From Pedobacter mendelii (GTDB lineage Bacteria > Bacteroidota > Bacteroidia > Sphingobacteriales > Sphingobacteriaceae): 64,000 bases of DNA. Each line of letters opens with the position of its first letter. The stretch's first letter is position 1. A model generated the notes under the pieces. It saw only the letters and a list, made by a program, of their open reading frames with translations, was not told the DNA's origin and ran no database searches. A program made the translations under genes and the position numbers. The stretch is taken from contig NZ_BMDJ01000003.1 of the NCBI RefSeq assembly GCF_014635725.1, positions 1 to 64,000 on the forward strand, given 5' to 3'. Positions 17,897-26,375 of the stretch are shown one piece after another.

Positions 17897-20119
17897 ATGA
17901 AATTAAAAATATACATATTAGGAATAATCCTGGCATTAAATTGCTTTGACACTAAAGCACAAAAATACCTTGCATCATCAAATGAGCTAATCGAAAGAAT
18001 TTTACCAAAACAACATAGCTCCTTTTTAACCGAAAGTATTATTTCCAAGAATGGGATGGATGTTTTCGAAATTGAAAGTAAAAACCAAAAAGTTGTTTTA
18101 AGAGGGACTAGCGGGGTTGCAATTGCTTCAGCTTTTTATTATTACCTAACAGAATACGCTCATTGTCAGGTTACTTGGAATGGCACAAACTTAAAATTAC
18201 CAGTAAAATTACCTATAGTAAAACATAAAATAAGAAAAGAAACTCCATACGAATACAGATATTACCTTAATTACTGTACCTTCAACTACAGCATGAGTTG
18301 GTGGGATTGGCCAAGATGGGAAAAGGAAATTGATTGGATGGCAATACATGGAATTAATATGCCGCTCGCCATTACGGGTGAAGAATATACATGGTATCTG
18401 CTGTATAAAGAAATGGGCTTTACAGATAACGATTTGAAAGATTTCTTTACTGGCCCGGCTTATTTCTCTTGGTTTTGGATGGGTAATATTGATGGATGGG
18501 GTGGCCCGCTCCCATTGAGTTGGATGAAAAGTCATTTCGAATTGCAAAAGAAAATATTGGCCAGACAGCGTTCTCTTGGCATGAAACCTGTACTTCCGGC
18601 TTTTACTGGTCATGTGCCTGCGGCATTTAAAAAGAAATTTCCAAATGCTAAACTTAAAGCAACCAATTGGACAAACGGCTTTGCCGATACTTACATTCTT
18701 GATTCTGAAGACCCGATGTTTGCTTCAATAGGAAAAAAATTCCTTCAAAAACAAACCGAGCTTTTAGGTACGGACCATTTATATTCTGCCGATACTTTTA
18801 ACGAAAATGAACCGCCATCGGCAGAACCAGAATTTTTGAGCAAGTTAAGTGCAAGAATTTACGATGGCATGTCGGCCGCCGACCCTAAAGCAATTTGGGT
18901 AATGCAGGGATGGCTTTTTTACAGCGACAGAAAGTTTTGGAAAGAACCTCAAACAGAAGCGCTTTTGAAATCAGTACCAAACGATAAAATGATTTTGCTC
19001 GACCTGGCTACAGAAATTGAACCGGTTTGGAAACGTACTGAAGGTTTTTATGGCAAACCGTGGATTTGGAATATGCTGCATAATTTTGGTGGGAATACAA
19101 ATCTATTCGGAAGAATGGATGTTGTTGCCAATGCACCTGCTGAAGCATTAAATAATCCGCAAAGTGGTAAAATGAAAGGCATCGGCCTAACGATGGAAGG
19201 CATAGAGCAAAATCCTGTTTTATATGAACTGATGATGGCTAATGTTTGGCAGTCGAAGCCCATTGATCTCAAATTGTGGCTACCACAATTTGTTCTCAAT
19301 CGTTATGGAAACAAAAATGAACATGCACTAAAAGCCTGGGATATTTTAAGAAAAACGGTTTATACTGTTCCGGCAGATAAGTATATAAGAGATGGTGCTG
19401 AATCGATAATACAAGCCCGGCCAACTTTTGACTCGCTTACCCGTTGGGCAAAAACGACGTTGAATTATAATCAACAAGAACTATTACCAGCCTGGGATGA
19501 ATTAATAAAATCGGTTCCTTCCTGCCAAAATAGTGATGGTTTTCAATATGATATTGTAGATGTTACCCGCCAGGTACTCGCAAATTATTCATTGCAAATT
19601 CAAAGAAATTTTGTTTTAGCCTATCAAAAAAAGGATTTGGCTACATTTAAAATAGAAAGCGAAAAATTTATTCAGCTTATTAATGACATGGATAAATTAC
19701 TGGCTACAAGGAAAGATTTTATGTTGGGACCTTGGGTAGCTGATGCAAGAGCTTGGGGTACAAATACTGAAGAAAAAGCACGATACGAAATGAATGCGAA
19801 AGACTTGATAACGCTTTGGGGCGATGCTAAAAATCCGCTGAATGAATATGCATGCAGGCAATGGAGTGGATTGATGACAGACTTTTACAAACCCAGATGG
19901 CAGCTTTTCTTTTCTCAGATGGAAGATGACTTAATCAATAAAAAAGGATTAAATATTGAAAGATTTAACGATGATATCAGTGAGTGGGAATGGAAATGGG
20001 TAAATCAGAGAAAAGATTATCCAATAAAAACAGTGGGCAATCCGGTTAATATTGCAAAGCAAATGCATCAAAAATATCGTGGCTTAATTGAAAAATACGC
20101 TGCGATAAACAAAAATTAA
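17897..20119 (+). CDS. GH89 alpha-N-acetylglucosaminidase
   Basis: 740-aa secreted glycosidase (signal peptide 1-21, ends TKAQ) homologous over its length to NAGLU. Visible features: an N-terminal alpha/beta domain, MSWWDWPRWEKEIDWMAIHG (133-152), then the catalytic glutamates E303 in ADTFNENEP and E434 in TMEGIEQNPVLYELM, matching human E316 and E446. It removes terminal alpha-linked GlcNAc from glycans. It directly follows the HGSNAT-like gene (1-nt gap) and precedes GH28 and GH92. Alpha-GlcNAc is rare in pectin but occurs in glycosyl inositol phosphorylceramides, in GPI anchors (as GlcN), in heparan-like chains and in some mucins. Confidence 0.93.
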   Translation: MKLKIYILGIILALNCFDTKAQKYLASSNELIERILPKQHSSFLTESIISKNGMDVFEIESKNQKVVLRGTSGVAIASAFYYYLTEYAHCQVTWNGTNLKLPVKLPIVKHKIRKETPYEYRYYLNYCTFNYSMSWWDWPRWEKEIDWMAIHGINMPLAITGEEYTWYLLYKEMGFTDNDLKDFFTGPAYFSWFWMGNIDGWGGPLPLSWMKSHFELQKKILARQRSLGMKPVLPAFTGHVPAAFKKKFPNAKLKATNWTNGFADTYILDSEDPMFASIGKKFLQKQTELLGTDHLYSADTFNENEPPSAEPEFLSKLSARIYDGMSAADPKAIWVMQGWLFYSDRKFWKEPQTEALLKSVPNDKMILLDLATEIEPVWKRTEGFYGKPWIWNMLHNFGGNTNLFGRMDVVANAPAEALNNPQSGKMKGIGLTMEGIEQNPVLYELMMANVWQSKPIDLKLWLPQFVLNRYGNKNEHALKAWDILRKTVYTVPADKYIRDGAESIIQARPTFDSLTRWAKTTLNYNQQELLPAWDELIKSVPSCQNSDGFQYDIVDVTRQVLANYSLQIQRNFVLAYQKKDLATFKIESEKFIQLINDMDKLLATRKDFMLGPWVADARAWGTNTEEKARYEMNAKDLITLWGDAKNPLNEYACRQWSGLMTDFYKPRWQLFFSQMEDDLINKKGLNIERFNDDISEWEWKWVNQRKDYPIKTVGNPVNIAKQMHQKYRGLIEKYAAINKN

Positions 20120-20128
20120 GAAAGAAAC

Positions 20129-21646
20129 ATGAAAAACCTTATTTATCTAATTACCCTATTTGCATCTATTTCTAGTGCATTAGCGCAAAATAAAACCTTC
20201 AACATTATTGATTTTGGTGCAAAGCCGGGATTAAATTTCATCAATACCAAAAATATTCAAAGTGCGATAGATGCTGCATCAAAAAATGGCGGCAAAGTAA
20301 TTATCCCGGATGGGCAATTTGTTACCGGACCGATAGAAATAAAATCTGGTGTAGAGCTGTATTTATCAGCCGATGCAGAATTGCTTGGAAGCATTAACCG
20401 ATTAGATTATGGAAAGAAGAATGCAGAGGCGTTAATTTATGCGAAGAAACAGCATTCAATTGCTATAAGTGGTAAAGGAATTATCAATGGAAGAGGTCGC
20501 GAAGTGGTTAAAAACCTACTTACCTTATTACACCAAGGCGTTTTAGAAGATGAAACCTGGAAAGTAAAAAGACCATCAGAAAGTAACCGACCTCGATTAA
20601 TTGCTTTTACCGACTGCGAAGATGTTTCAGTAAAAAATGTGAAATTAAAAAATAGTGCGGGTTGGGTTCAGGATTTTGTGAGATGTAATAAAGTAAACAT
20701 AGACAGCATAACGGTAGAAAGTACCGAATATTGGAATAATGATGGAATTGATATTGTAAACAGTAAAAACGTTCGTATAACGAATTGTAATGTTGATGCA
20801 GCAGATGATGGAATTTGCTTAAAATCTGAAGGCATGCTTGGTATTTGTGAGAATGTTTATGTAGAAAATTGCATCATCCGATCGAGCGCTAGTGGATTTA
20901 AATTAGGAACAGGTTCTTACGGAGGTTTTCGAAATATTAAAGTTAGAAACATTACCGTTTACAATACCTACCGTTCGGCCATTGCACTAGAAGCTGTTGA
21001 CGGTGGCTTTATTGATGGTGTTGATATTGAAGGCGTTGTAGCCAAATATACAGGTAATGCGATTTTTATTCGCTTAGGACATAGAAACAAAACCGATAAA
21101 TTTAGTACGATAAAAAACATTCGGATTGCCAACGTTAAAGCAGATATTCCAAATACAAAGCCTGATGCCGGCTACCCTATCGAAGGACCACTACCAAAAG
21201 TTCCGCCTCATAACTTACTTCCAGCATCAATTGTTGGCATACCAGGACATTTGATAGAAAACGTATTGCTCCAAAATATCGAAATTACGTATGGCGGTGG
21301 TGCTTCAGAAAAAACAGCAAACATTCCAATTAATGAGTTGGATAAAGTTGTCGAAAACGAAGCCGGATACCCTGAATTTAGCATGTTTGGAGAATTACCT
21401 GCATGGGGATTTTATGTTCGCCACGCAAAAGGCATTACCTTTAAAAATGTTAAATTAAATTATATTGAAAGCGATTTCAGGCCGGCGGTAATATTTGATG
21501 ATGTAAATGGAATTGATGTGAATGGACTGAAAATCGATAAATCTGAACATCCCAATGTAATGGTATTAAAAAATACTGGTGCTGTTTCCATTAAAAACAC
21601 GAAATTCCCTTCAAATAAAAAAGAATCGATAAAAGAGATTCAATAA
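20129..21646 (+). CDS. Divergent GH28-like beta-helix glycosidase
   Basis: 505-aa secreted protein (signal peptide 1-19, ends ALAQ) of the GH28 fold: NIIDFGAKPGLNFINTKNIQ at the N terminus, NNDGID (203-208) and AADDGICLK (224-232). The usual GDDC motif has become ADDG; both aspartates remain. The GHG region reads SGFKLGTGSYGG, and the RIK position RSAIALEA. A long segment (YPIEGPLPKVPPHNLL, about 350-366) is inserted before the last coils. Substrate may be a modified or unusual uronide rather than plain homogalacturonan. It lies 9 nt after GH89 in the same operon, which suggests action on the same glycan. Confidence 0.82.
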   Translation: MKNLIYLITLFASISSALAQNKTFNIIDFGAKPGLNFINTKNIQSAIDAASKNGGKVIIPDGQFVTGPIEIKSGVELYLSADAELLGSINRLDYGKKNAEALIYAKKQHSIAISGKGIINGRGREVVKNLLTLLHQGVLEDETWKVKRPSESNRPRLIAFTDCEDVSVKNVKLKNSAGWVQDFVRCNKVNIDSITVESTEYWNNDGIDIVNSKNVRITNCNVDAADDGICLKSEGMLGICENVYVENCIIRSSASGFKLGTGSYGGFRNIKVRNITVYNTYRSAIALEAVDGGFIDGVDIEGVVAKYTGNAIFIRLGHRNKTDKFSTIKNIRIANVKADIPNTKPDAGYPIEGPLPKVPPHNLLPASIVGIPGHLIENVLLQNIEITYGGGASEKTANIPINELDKVVENEAGYPEFSMFGELPAWGFYVRHAKGITFKNVKLNYIESDFRPAVIFDDVNGIDVNGLKIDKSEHPNVMVLKNTGAVSIKNTKFPSNKKESIKEIQ

Positions 21647-21692
21647 TTTAATGACCCGAAGAATTATCATGCATTTATTTACCTTAAAAAGA

Positions 21693-23975
21693 ATGACAAA
21701 AAAAAACATTTTAGGATATAAGAATACAGCAATATACCTATTTTTGGTATTGTCAAGTTTGAATTTTGGGTCAGTATATGCGCAGCAGTTAGACTTAATC
21801 AAGTACGTTCAGCCATTTTCGGGCACATCGGCTAGTACAACAATGGCTAGCCAGCATATAGAAGATAAAACAGAACGTTTAGCAAATACAATTCCAGCAG
21901 TAGCGCCTCCGTTTAGTATGACGCAGTGGACACCCCAAACGCAGTTAACAGAAACAAAATGTTTAGCCCCATACTATTTCAATAATAAAAAAATTTATGG
22001 CTTCCGGGCAAGCCACTGGATAAGTGGTTCATGCACACAAGATTATGGCAGTTTTACCATCATGCCAATCTCAGGTAAGCTTAAAACGAATTCTAATGAT
22101 TATGCTGCAGATTATAATCATGAAAATGAAGCATCAACCCCATCCTACTACAGGATTAATCTTAATAGCTATAAATTACAAGTAGAACTCACCTCAACAC
22201 TTAGGTGCGGCGTAATGAGAATTACGGCGATGAAAACAGATAGCTTATATCTTTTGGTAAGTCCAAACAGCGACGAAAACAAGGGCTATATTCAAATCGA
22301 TAAAGCAAAAGGTGAGATTTCGGGTTACAATCCTGTTCATCGAATTTATCAGGGATGGGGTGAAGCTGCCGGATTTAGTGGTTATTTTTTTATCCGTATC
22401 AAAAAAGTGCTTAAAACCGGCGGGGTTTACAGTGAAGGAAATGTTTCGCAAAATCAAAACATTAATAATCAAAAAAATATAGGTGCTTACGCTGGTTTTA
22501 AACTACAAAAAGGCGAACAAATTATTATCTATTCCGGCACTTCTTTTACCAGTATTGATGCCGCAAAACGCAATCTAGAAAGCGAGATAAATAATGATTC
22601 TTTTGAAACTGTTTTAGCTAAAACCAACGCAGCATGGGAAAAGTCTTTATCACAAATAAAGGTTTCAGACTTGAATGAAAAGAAGAAAAAAATCTTTTAT
22701 ACTGCACTGTATCATGCACAACAACATCCCAGATTATTTAATGATGTGGATGGCAAATACCCTCAATTTGCAGGCAATTATCAAACAAAAACAATTAGTA
22801 AAGGCAACTACTACGATGATTTTTCCATGTGGGATATCTATCGTGCGCAACTTCCGCTTATAGAATTACTAAAACCCGATTTGGCGAATTCATTTGCAAA
22901 TTCATTGGTTTTAAAAGGTCAGCAAGGCAGCTGGCTACCCATCTTCCCTTGTTGGAACAGTTACACCGCAGCAATGATTGGCGATCATGCAACAGCTTTT
23001 CTCGCTTCTGCTTACAACAAAGGTATCAGAGATTATGATGTAAAAGAGGCTTATCGCCTGATGAGGCAAAATGCATTCCAAATGCCCGATTCAGCAGATT
23101 ATTTAAATGGTAAAGGCCGACGAGGAATTAATAGTTATTTAAAATATGGGTACATTCCTATAGAAGATAGCATCCCAAATGCATTTCATAAAAAAGAACA
23201 GGTAAGCAGAACCTTAGAATATGCTTATGATGATTATGCATTAGCTACGATAGCAAAAGATTTAGGTAAAAAAGAAGACTATAACCTACTTTCAAAAAGA
23301 TCATTAAATTATCAAAACATATTTGATGCGAAAATTGGGATGGTTAGAGGAAGATTTGAAAATGGAAATTGGTATAGTCCTTTCTATCCAGATCATCGTG
23401 AGCCATACATTACGGAAGGAACACCCAGACAATATACTTTTTATGTACCTCATGATATGCCTGGACTCATAAAATTGATGGGCGGGAGTAAAAAACTTGA
23501 AAATGAATTAGATTCTTTATTCAACAATAAAGAGTATTGGCATGGAAATGAACCTGGTCATCAGATTCCATTTTTATACAATTACACCGCGTCTCCATGG
23601 AAAACTCAAATTCAGGTTAGCCGTATTTTGGATGAAGAATATGATGAAGGCGCAGGTGGACTAAGCGGTAATGACGATGCCGGGCAAATGTCGGCATGGT
23701 ATGTATTTGCAGCACTTGGCTTTTATCCGGTAGATCCAGTTTCAGGAAATTATCAATTAACAAGTCCTACTTTTAAGCAGACCACTATATCGTTTAACGA
23801 TGGAAAGAAATTAACTATAAAAGCAATTAAAAGCAGCAACACCTCTATCTATATTTCTAAAATCACTTTAAACGGAAAAGCTTTTGATAAAACTTATATC
23901 ACTCATAATAATTTGATTAAAGGAGGCGAAATCGTTTTTTATTTGACTGAAAAACCTAAAATTAAGTACCATTAA
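21693..23975 (+). CDS. GH92 family glycosidase (alpha-mannosidase family)
   Basis: Calcium-dependent exo-alpha-mannosidase family member of 760 aa from my chosen ATG at 21693 (MTKKNILGYKNTAIYLFLVL, signal peptide ending VYAQ). An upstream ATG at 21651 adds 14 unlikely residues. Family features: FRASHWISGSCTQDYG, a barrel domain, NEPGHQIPFLYNY and GGLSGNDDAGQMSAWYVFAA (shown to 20 residues) carrying the two C-terminal aspartates. The segment around the catalytic glutamate, nt about 23415, reads TEGTPRQYTFYVPHD, whereas typical mannosidases have EGNAWQY. It is the last gene of the phosphatase-HGSNAT-GH89-GH28 operon. A mannosyl residue would fit a GPI or sphingolipid glycan. Confidence 0.87.
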   Translation: MTKKNILGYKNTAIYLFLVLSSLNFGSVYAQQLDLIKYVQPFSGTSASTTMASQHIEDKTERLANTIPAVAPPFSMTQWTPQTQLTETKCLAPYYFNNKKIYGFRASHWISGSCTQDYGSFTIMPISGKLKTNSNDYAADYNHENEASTPSYYRINLNSYKLQVELTSTLRCGVMRITAMKTDSLYLLVSPNSDENKGYIQIDKAKGEISGYNPVHRIYQGWGEAAGFSGYFFIRIKKVLKTGGVYSEGNVSQNQNINNQKNIGAYAGFKLQKGEQIIIYSGTSFTSIDAAKRNLESEINNDSFETVLAKTNAAWEKSLSQIKVSDLNEKKKKIFYTALYHAQQHPRLFNDVDGKYPQFAGNYQTKTISKGNYYDDFSMWDIYRAQLPLIELLKPDLANSFANSLVLKGQQGSWLPIFPCWNSYTAAMIGDHATAFLASAYNKGIRDYDVKEAYRLMRQNAFQMPDSADYLNGKGRRGINSYLKYGYIPIEDSIPNAFHKKEQVSRTLEYAYDDYALATIAKDLGKKEDYNLLSKRSLNYQNIFDAKIGMVRGRFENGNWYSPFYPDHREPYITEGTPRQYTFYVPHDMPGLIKLMGGSKKLENELDSLFNNKEYWHGNEPGHQIPFLYNYTASPWKTQIQVSRILDEEYDEGAGGLSGNDDAGQMSAWYVFAALGFYPVDPVSGNYQLTSPTFKQTTISFNDGKKLTIKAIKSSNTSIYISKITLNGKAFDKTYITHNNLIKGGEIVFYLTEKPKIKYH

Positions 23976-24256
23976 GTATGAAGTTATCGTCATTCACTCT
24001 CATGAGGGAATCTTAAAACGTAAATATTATCAAGGATTTATGGTATGCGGCGCAAAGATCATGAACTATAGCTTACGAATAAGATTTCCACAAGTCGTCA
24101 ATTCCAAATTGATTGGAAATGCTAAAACGGTGGGTTTGCCTTTCTATTGCGTTAAGATTCCCGCCTGCGCGGGAAAGACGGATGGAGAAACTCAACGAGT
24201 ATCCCTCAGCAAGTCGTCATTTCCAAATTGATTGAAAATGCTAAGTCGGTGGGTTG
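23976..24256. repeat. Intergenic repeat cluster: two 46-bp direct repeats and a GC-rich palindrome
   Basis: AAGTCGTCAATTCCAAATTG... (24092-24138) recurs as AAGTCGTCATTTCCAAATTG... (24211-24256), each with an internal TTCCAA...TTGGAA-like hairpin and ending CGGTGGGTT. Between them lies TTCCCGC CTGC GCGGGAA (24158-24175). These are dispersed extragenic elements between GH92 and the GH51 operon. The GC-rich palindrome may also stop transcription. Confidence 0.65.
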
Positions 24257-24296
24257 AAATTAGCAATACAAACAACAGAAAATAACATTTTAAATA

Positions 24297-24327
24297 AATA
24301 ATAATCGTATAAATGACGTTTATTATT
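24297..24327. promoter_or_regulatory. Inverted repeat upstream of the GH51 operon
   Basis: AATAATAATCGT (24297-24308) and ACGTTTATTATT (24316-24327) are complementary in 11 of 12 positions around ATAAATG. The repeat lies 48 nt before the GH51 ATG. It may be a regulator site or a leader hairpin. It is not a clear copy of the LacI-type consensus although both contain AATCGT/ACGTTT half-sites. Confidence 0.4.
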
Positions 24328-24374
24328 TTAAAAGTTTTATTTTTACTACACGATTCTTTCCAAATATCATCATT

Positions 24375-26375
24375 ATGAAACGAAATAATACTGCAAATTG
24401 CATATTCTATGTATTCCTGGTATGTATTTTAACCAGTTTAAGCCCTGTTAATTTGCATGCACAAACGTCAAAAACCATTACAATAAATACTGATAATTCA
24501 ATTGCAAAAGTGCAATCCAATATGTGGGGTGTATTTTTTGAAGACATTAATTTTGGTGCTGATGGTGGCATTTACGCAGAATTAATTAAAAACAGATCTT
24601 TTGAGTTTGCTAAACCGCTAATGGGTTGGGCGATACAAAGAGCAAAAGCAAATGAGGGCGAAATTTTAGTTGTAAACCGAAAAGAAGAAAATATAACCAA
24701 TCCAAGGTACATTCAAATTAACACTGAAAAAGGAAATTTCGGTATAAGCAATGAAGGCTTTAAAGGTATCGGTGTAAAAAAAGGCCTTCGTTACGATTTC
24801 TCGGTTATGTATCGGCAACAAAATACAGGTGTAAAATTGCGTTTGCAATTGTTATCGGCTGACAACAAAATTATTGGTGAAGGAAACCTAAATCCAGAAA
24901 AATCTAGCAGTGATTGGAAAAAACAATCGACAAGCTTTGTAGCGACAAAAACTGATGCTAAAGCCAAATTCACCATATTATTTGAAGGTAAGGGAAAAAT
25001 AGATCTTGATATGATTTCGTTATTCCCAGGCGATACCTGGAAGAATCGCCCGCAAGGTTTACGTGCAGATATGGTTAAAATGCTTGCCGATATGAAGCCT
25101 GGTTTTGTACGTTTCCCAGGGGGGTGTATTGTTGAAGGCACCGACCTTGCAAACAGATATCAATGGAAAAAAACCATTGGACCTATTGAAAACAGGCAAT
25201 TAATTATGAATCGCTGGAATGTAGAATTTGCCCATCGCCCGGCACCGGATTATTACCAGAGTTTCGGCCTAGGTTTTTTTGAATATTTTCAACTGGCAGA
25301 AGATATAGGTTCTGATGCGCTCCCAATCTTAAATTGCGGAATGGCCTGCCAGTTCAATACAGGAGAAGTTGCTTCGCTTGATGAGTTAGATCCTTATGTT
25401 CAGGATGCACTAGATCTTATTGAATTTGCAAATGGCGACATAACTACTAAATGGGGAAAAATGAGAGCAGACCTGGGTCATCCAAAACCATTTAACCTAA
25501 AAATGATGGGCATTGGAAATGAAAACTGGGGGCCGCAATATTTAGAACGTTTGGCCATTTTCACTAAAGCAATCAAAACCAAATATCCTGATTTTAAACT
25601 CATAAATAGTTCAGGCACAGATCCTGAAGGCGATAGATTTAACTTACTAAATACTTCACTCAGAAATTCCAACGCAGATTTTATAGATGAACATTATTAT
25701 CGCCCTGCGGATTGGTTCCTTAAAAATGCTGGACGTTATGATGACTATCCAAGAGACGGCTCAAAAGTTTTTGTTGGCGAATATGCCGTTCATGCAGATA
25801 AAAACGTAATTGGTAGTAGTAGGAATAACTGGCAAAGTGCCTTGGCAGCTGCTTCACTTATGACCGGGCTTGAGCGAAATGCAGATGTTGTTCAAATGGC
25901 ATCCTACGCGCCGCTTTTTGCGCATATCGACGCATGGCAATGGGCTCCAGATATGATTTGGGTAGATAATTTGAATGCTTATGGAACGCCGGATTATTAT
26001 GTCCAAAAACTCTTCTCGACCAATAAAGGCACCGATGTAATTGCATCAAAAATTGATGGAAAGAATATAATTGGCCAGGATGGTTTATACGCTTCGGCGG
26101 TAACCGATAAAATCAGCAAAGAAGTCATCATCAAAATTTCCAACACGACAGATAAAGCGCAAAACATTGATTTTAATTTGGAAGGAAAACGGAGTTTAAA
26201 AACGAAAGGCTATGTAGATGAACTTGCGAACACGAATTTAAATCAGCTGAATTCTTTTGAAAATCCTGATGCGATAAGTCCGAAAAGAAATTCAATTACT
26301 GTTAAAAATAAAAAACTGTCGCTTACTTTGAAACCCTATTCTTTCAACGTAATCAAAATACCATTCACCAAATAA
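24375..26375 (+). CDS. GH51 alpha-L-arabinofuranosidase with N-terminal carbohydrate-binding-like domain
   Basis: 666-aa secreted enzyme removing terminal alpha-L-arabinofuranose. Signal peptide ends LHAQ (about 30). GVFFEDINFGADGGIYAELI opens the GH51 fold, interrupted by a CBM4/9-like beta-sandwich (about 90-215, SSDWKKQSTSFVATKTDAKA). The catalytic pair is E383 in GNENWG (acid/base) and E469 in VGEYAVHA (nucleophile); a C-terminal beta-sandwich ends the protein. It is first of four genes (GH51-GH51-GH97-GH43). The second GH51 ATG follows its stop codon immediately, so translation is coupled. Targets could be arabinan, arabinogalactan or arabinose caps. Confidence 0.93.
   Translation: MKRNNTANCIFYVFLVCILTSLSPVNLHAQTSKTITINTDNSIAKVQSNMWGVFFEDINFGADGGIYAELIKNRSFEFAKPLMGWAIQRAKANEGEILVVNRKEENITNPRYIQINTEKGNFGISNEGFKGIGVKKGLRYDFSVMYRQQNTGVKLRLQLLSADNKIIGEGNLNPEKSSSDWKKQSTSFVATKTDAKAKFTILFEGKGKIDLDMISLFPGDTWKNRPQGLRADMVKMLADMKPGFVRFPGGCIVEGTDLANRYQWKKTIGPIENRQLIMNRWNVEFAHRPAPDYYQSFGLGFFEYFQLAEDIGSDALPILNCGMACQFNTGEVASLDELDPYVQDALDLIEFANGDITTKWGKMRADLGHPKPFNLKMMGIGNENWGPQYLERLAIFTKAIKTKYPDFKLINSSGTDPEGDRFNLLNTSLRNSNADFIDEHYYRPADWFLKNAGRYDDYPRDGSKVFVGEYAVHADKNVIGSSRNNWQSALAAASLMTGLERNADVVQMASYAPLFAHIDAWQWAPDMIWVDNLNAYGTPDYYVQKLFSTNKGTDVIASKIDGKNIIGQDGLYASAVTDKISKEVIIKISNTTDKAQNIDFNLEGKRSLKTKGYVDELANTNLNQLNSFENPDAISPKRNSITVKNKKLSLTLKPYSFNVIKIPFTK

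Noticed and set aside
24040..24231. 63-aa plus-strand open frame
   Set aside because: It consists of extragenic repeat sequence including the GC-rich palindrome.
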